From: Mycobacterium sp. JS623
GTDB taxonomy: Bacteria > Actinomycetota > Actinomycetes > Mycobacteriales > Mycobacteriaceae
Length of the DNA: 64,000 nt
NCBI RefSeq assembly: GCF_000328565.1
Contig: NC_019966.1
Span: 2,108,001 to 2,172,000, forward strand
Direction: 5' to 3'
The position numbers were made by a program, and so were the translations under genes. Shown one piece after another: positions 63,838 to 64,000 of this stretch; position 1 is the stretch's first letter, and the number at the start of each line of letters is the position of its first letter. The notes beneath the pieces were generated by a model that made no database searches, was not told where the DNA came from, and was given only the letters and a program-made list of their open reading frames with translations.

Positions 63838-63866
63838 TATATAGCACTGCGGGTAGGTCCGTGCAA
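63838..63866 (-). promoter_or_regulatory. strong promoter of hsp20
   Basis: Read on the minus strand, TTGCAC (63866-63861) and TATATA (63843-63838) are separated by 17 nt. The predicted start lies near 63831, leaving a ~48-nt leader with a GGAGGT ribosome site. The perfect spacing and TATATA suggest high expression; no HspR-type inverted repeat was recognised. Confidence 0.65.
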
Positions 63867-64000
63867 GGACAGATTTCGACGGATTGGATGACCAGTTGAA
63901 TGAGCAATCGAGTGCCCGATCCGCGCACCCGGTTTCGTCGCACAACGGCCTGCCGGGAAGTCAGCGGTCAGGCAACGGGTGCTCGACGATGACGCGACGC

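Overview
The window is high-GC actinobacterial DNA and almost certainly comes from a Mycobacterium (Mycolicibacterium-type) chromosome. The reasons are several F420/LLM-type flavin enzymes, a mycobacterial gene vocabulary (CYP136, LigB, NrdHIE/NrdF2, FecB, CtaD with a TTG start, SerB2, EchA17, TB22.2, 18-kDa-antigen-like Hsp20), several genes that look leaderless, and a gene order that, from memory, follows M. tuberculosis Rv3034c to about Rv3063c with insertions. No rRNA, tRNA, CRISPR array, prophage or intact insertion sequence was seen.

Layout. (1) 1-7384: catabolic genes: a cut-off SnoaL-like gene, two LLM oxidoreductases, an acyl-CoA carboxyltransferase, a P450 coupled to the second LLM gene, a secreted Pro/Gly-repeat protein and an amidohydrolase. 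(2) 7547-17514: ybdD/cstA (pyruvate uptake), ligB, a membrane molybdo-oxidoreductase, an SDR, poxB-like pyruvate:quinone oxidoreductase and a lipoprotein zinc peptidase. (3) 17516-22712: an HxlR regulator, a methyltransferase, a phosphotransferase, a TauE/SafE exporter, two decayed genes (double rhodanese, PAS) and a stand-alone LeuA-regulatory-domain gene with a candidate branched-chain attenuator. (4) 22788-30227: CYP136/TetR/SDR, an ATPase, TetR-dinB2, an FMN reductase and the mmr/TetR drug-efflux pair. (5) 30442-39225: class Ib ribonucleotide reductase, nrdHIE and nrdF2, both preceded by paired NrdR-type boxes with the same 32-bp step. Between them lie a MenJ-like reductase, a TetR gene, a nitrile-hydratase remnant and a Baeyer-Villiger-type monooxygenase. 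(6) 39402-49908: CsbD, a ribbon-helix-helix/VOC/methyltransferase operon, an amino-acid permease, adhC, fecB, ctaD, serB2 and a histone-deacetylase-like enzyme. (7) 49905-58230: a MocR/YczE/kinase island, then the tightly coupled series ABC ATPase, Nudix, echA17 and two methyltransferases, followed by TB22.2. (8) 58234-63830: a PQQ-propeller lipoprotein, a hexapeptide acyltransferase, an ArsR/MFS pair, a J-domain protein and Hsp20.

The most interesting regulatory structure is at 22054-22206. A well-spaced promoter would start transcription on the GTG of a 13-codon peptide with consecutive Leu-Val-Val codons. Those codons sit in the outer stem of a long hairpin, just upstream of a protein related to the leucine-sensing domain of isopropylmalate synthase. 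Other notable observations are a 34-bp operator before mmr, small genes of 50-57 codons (RHH, CsbD, a leaderless ORF divergent from MocR), and a methyltransferase gene whose conserved N-terminus has no ordinary start codon. Limits: all homology statements rest on recognising motifs by eye; no database search or folding program was run.
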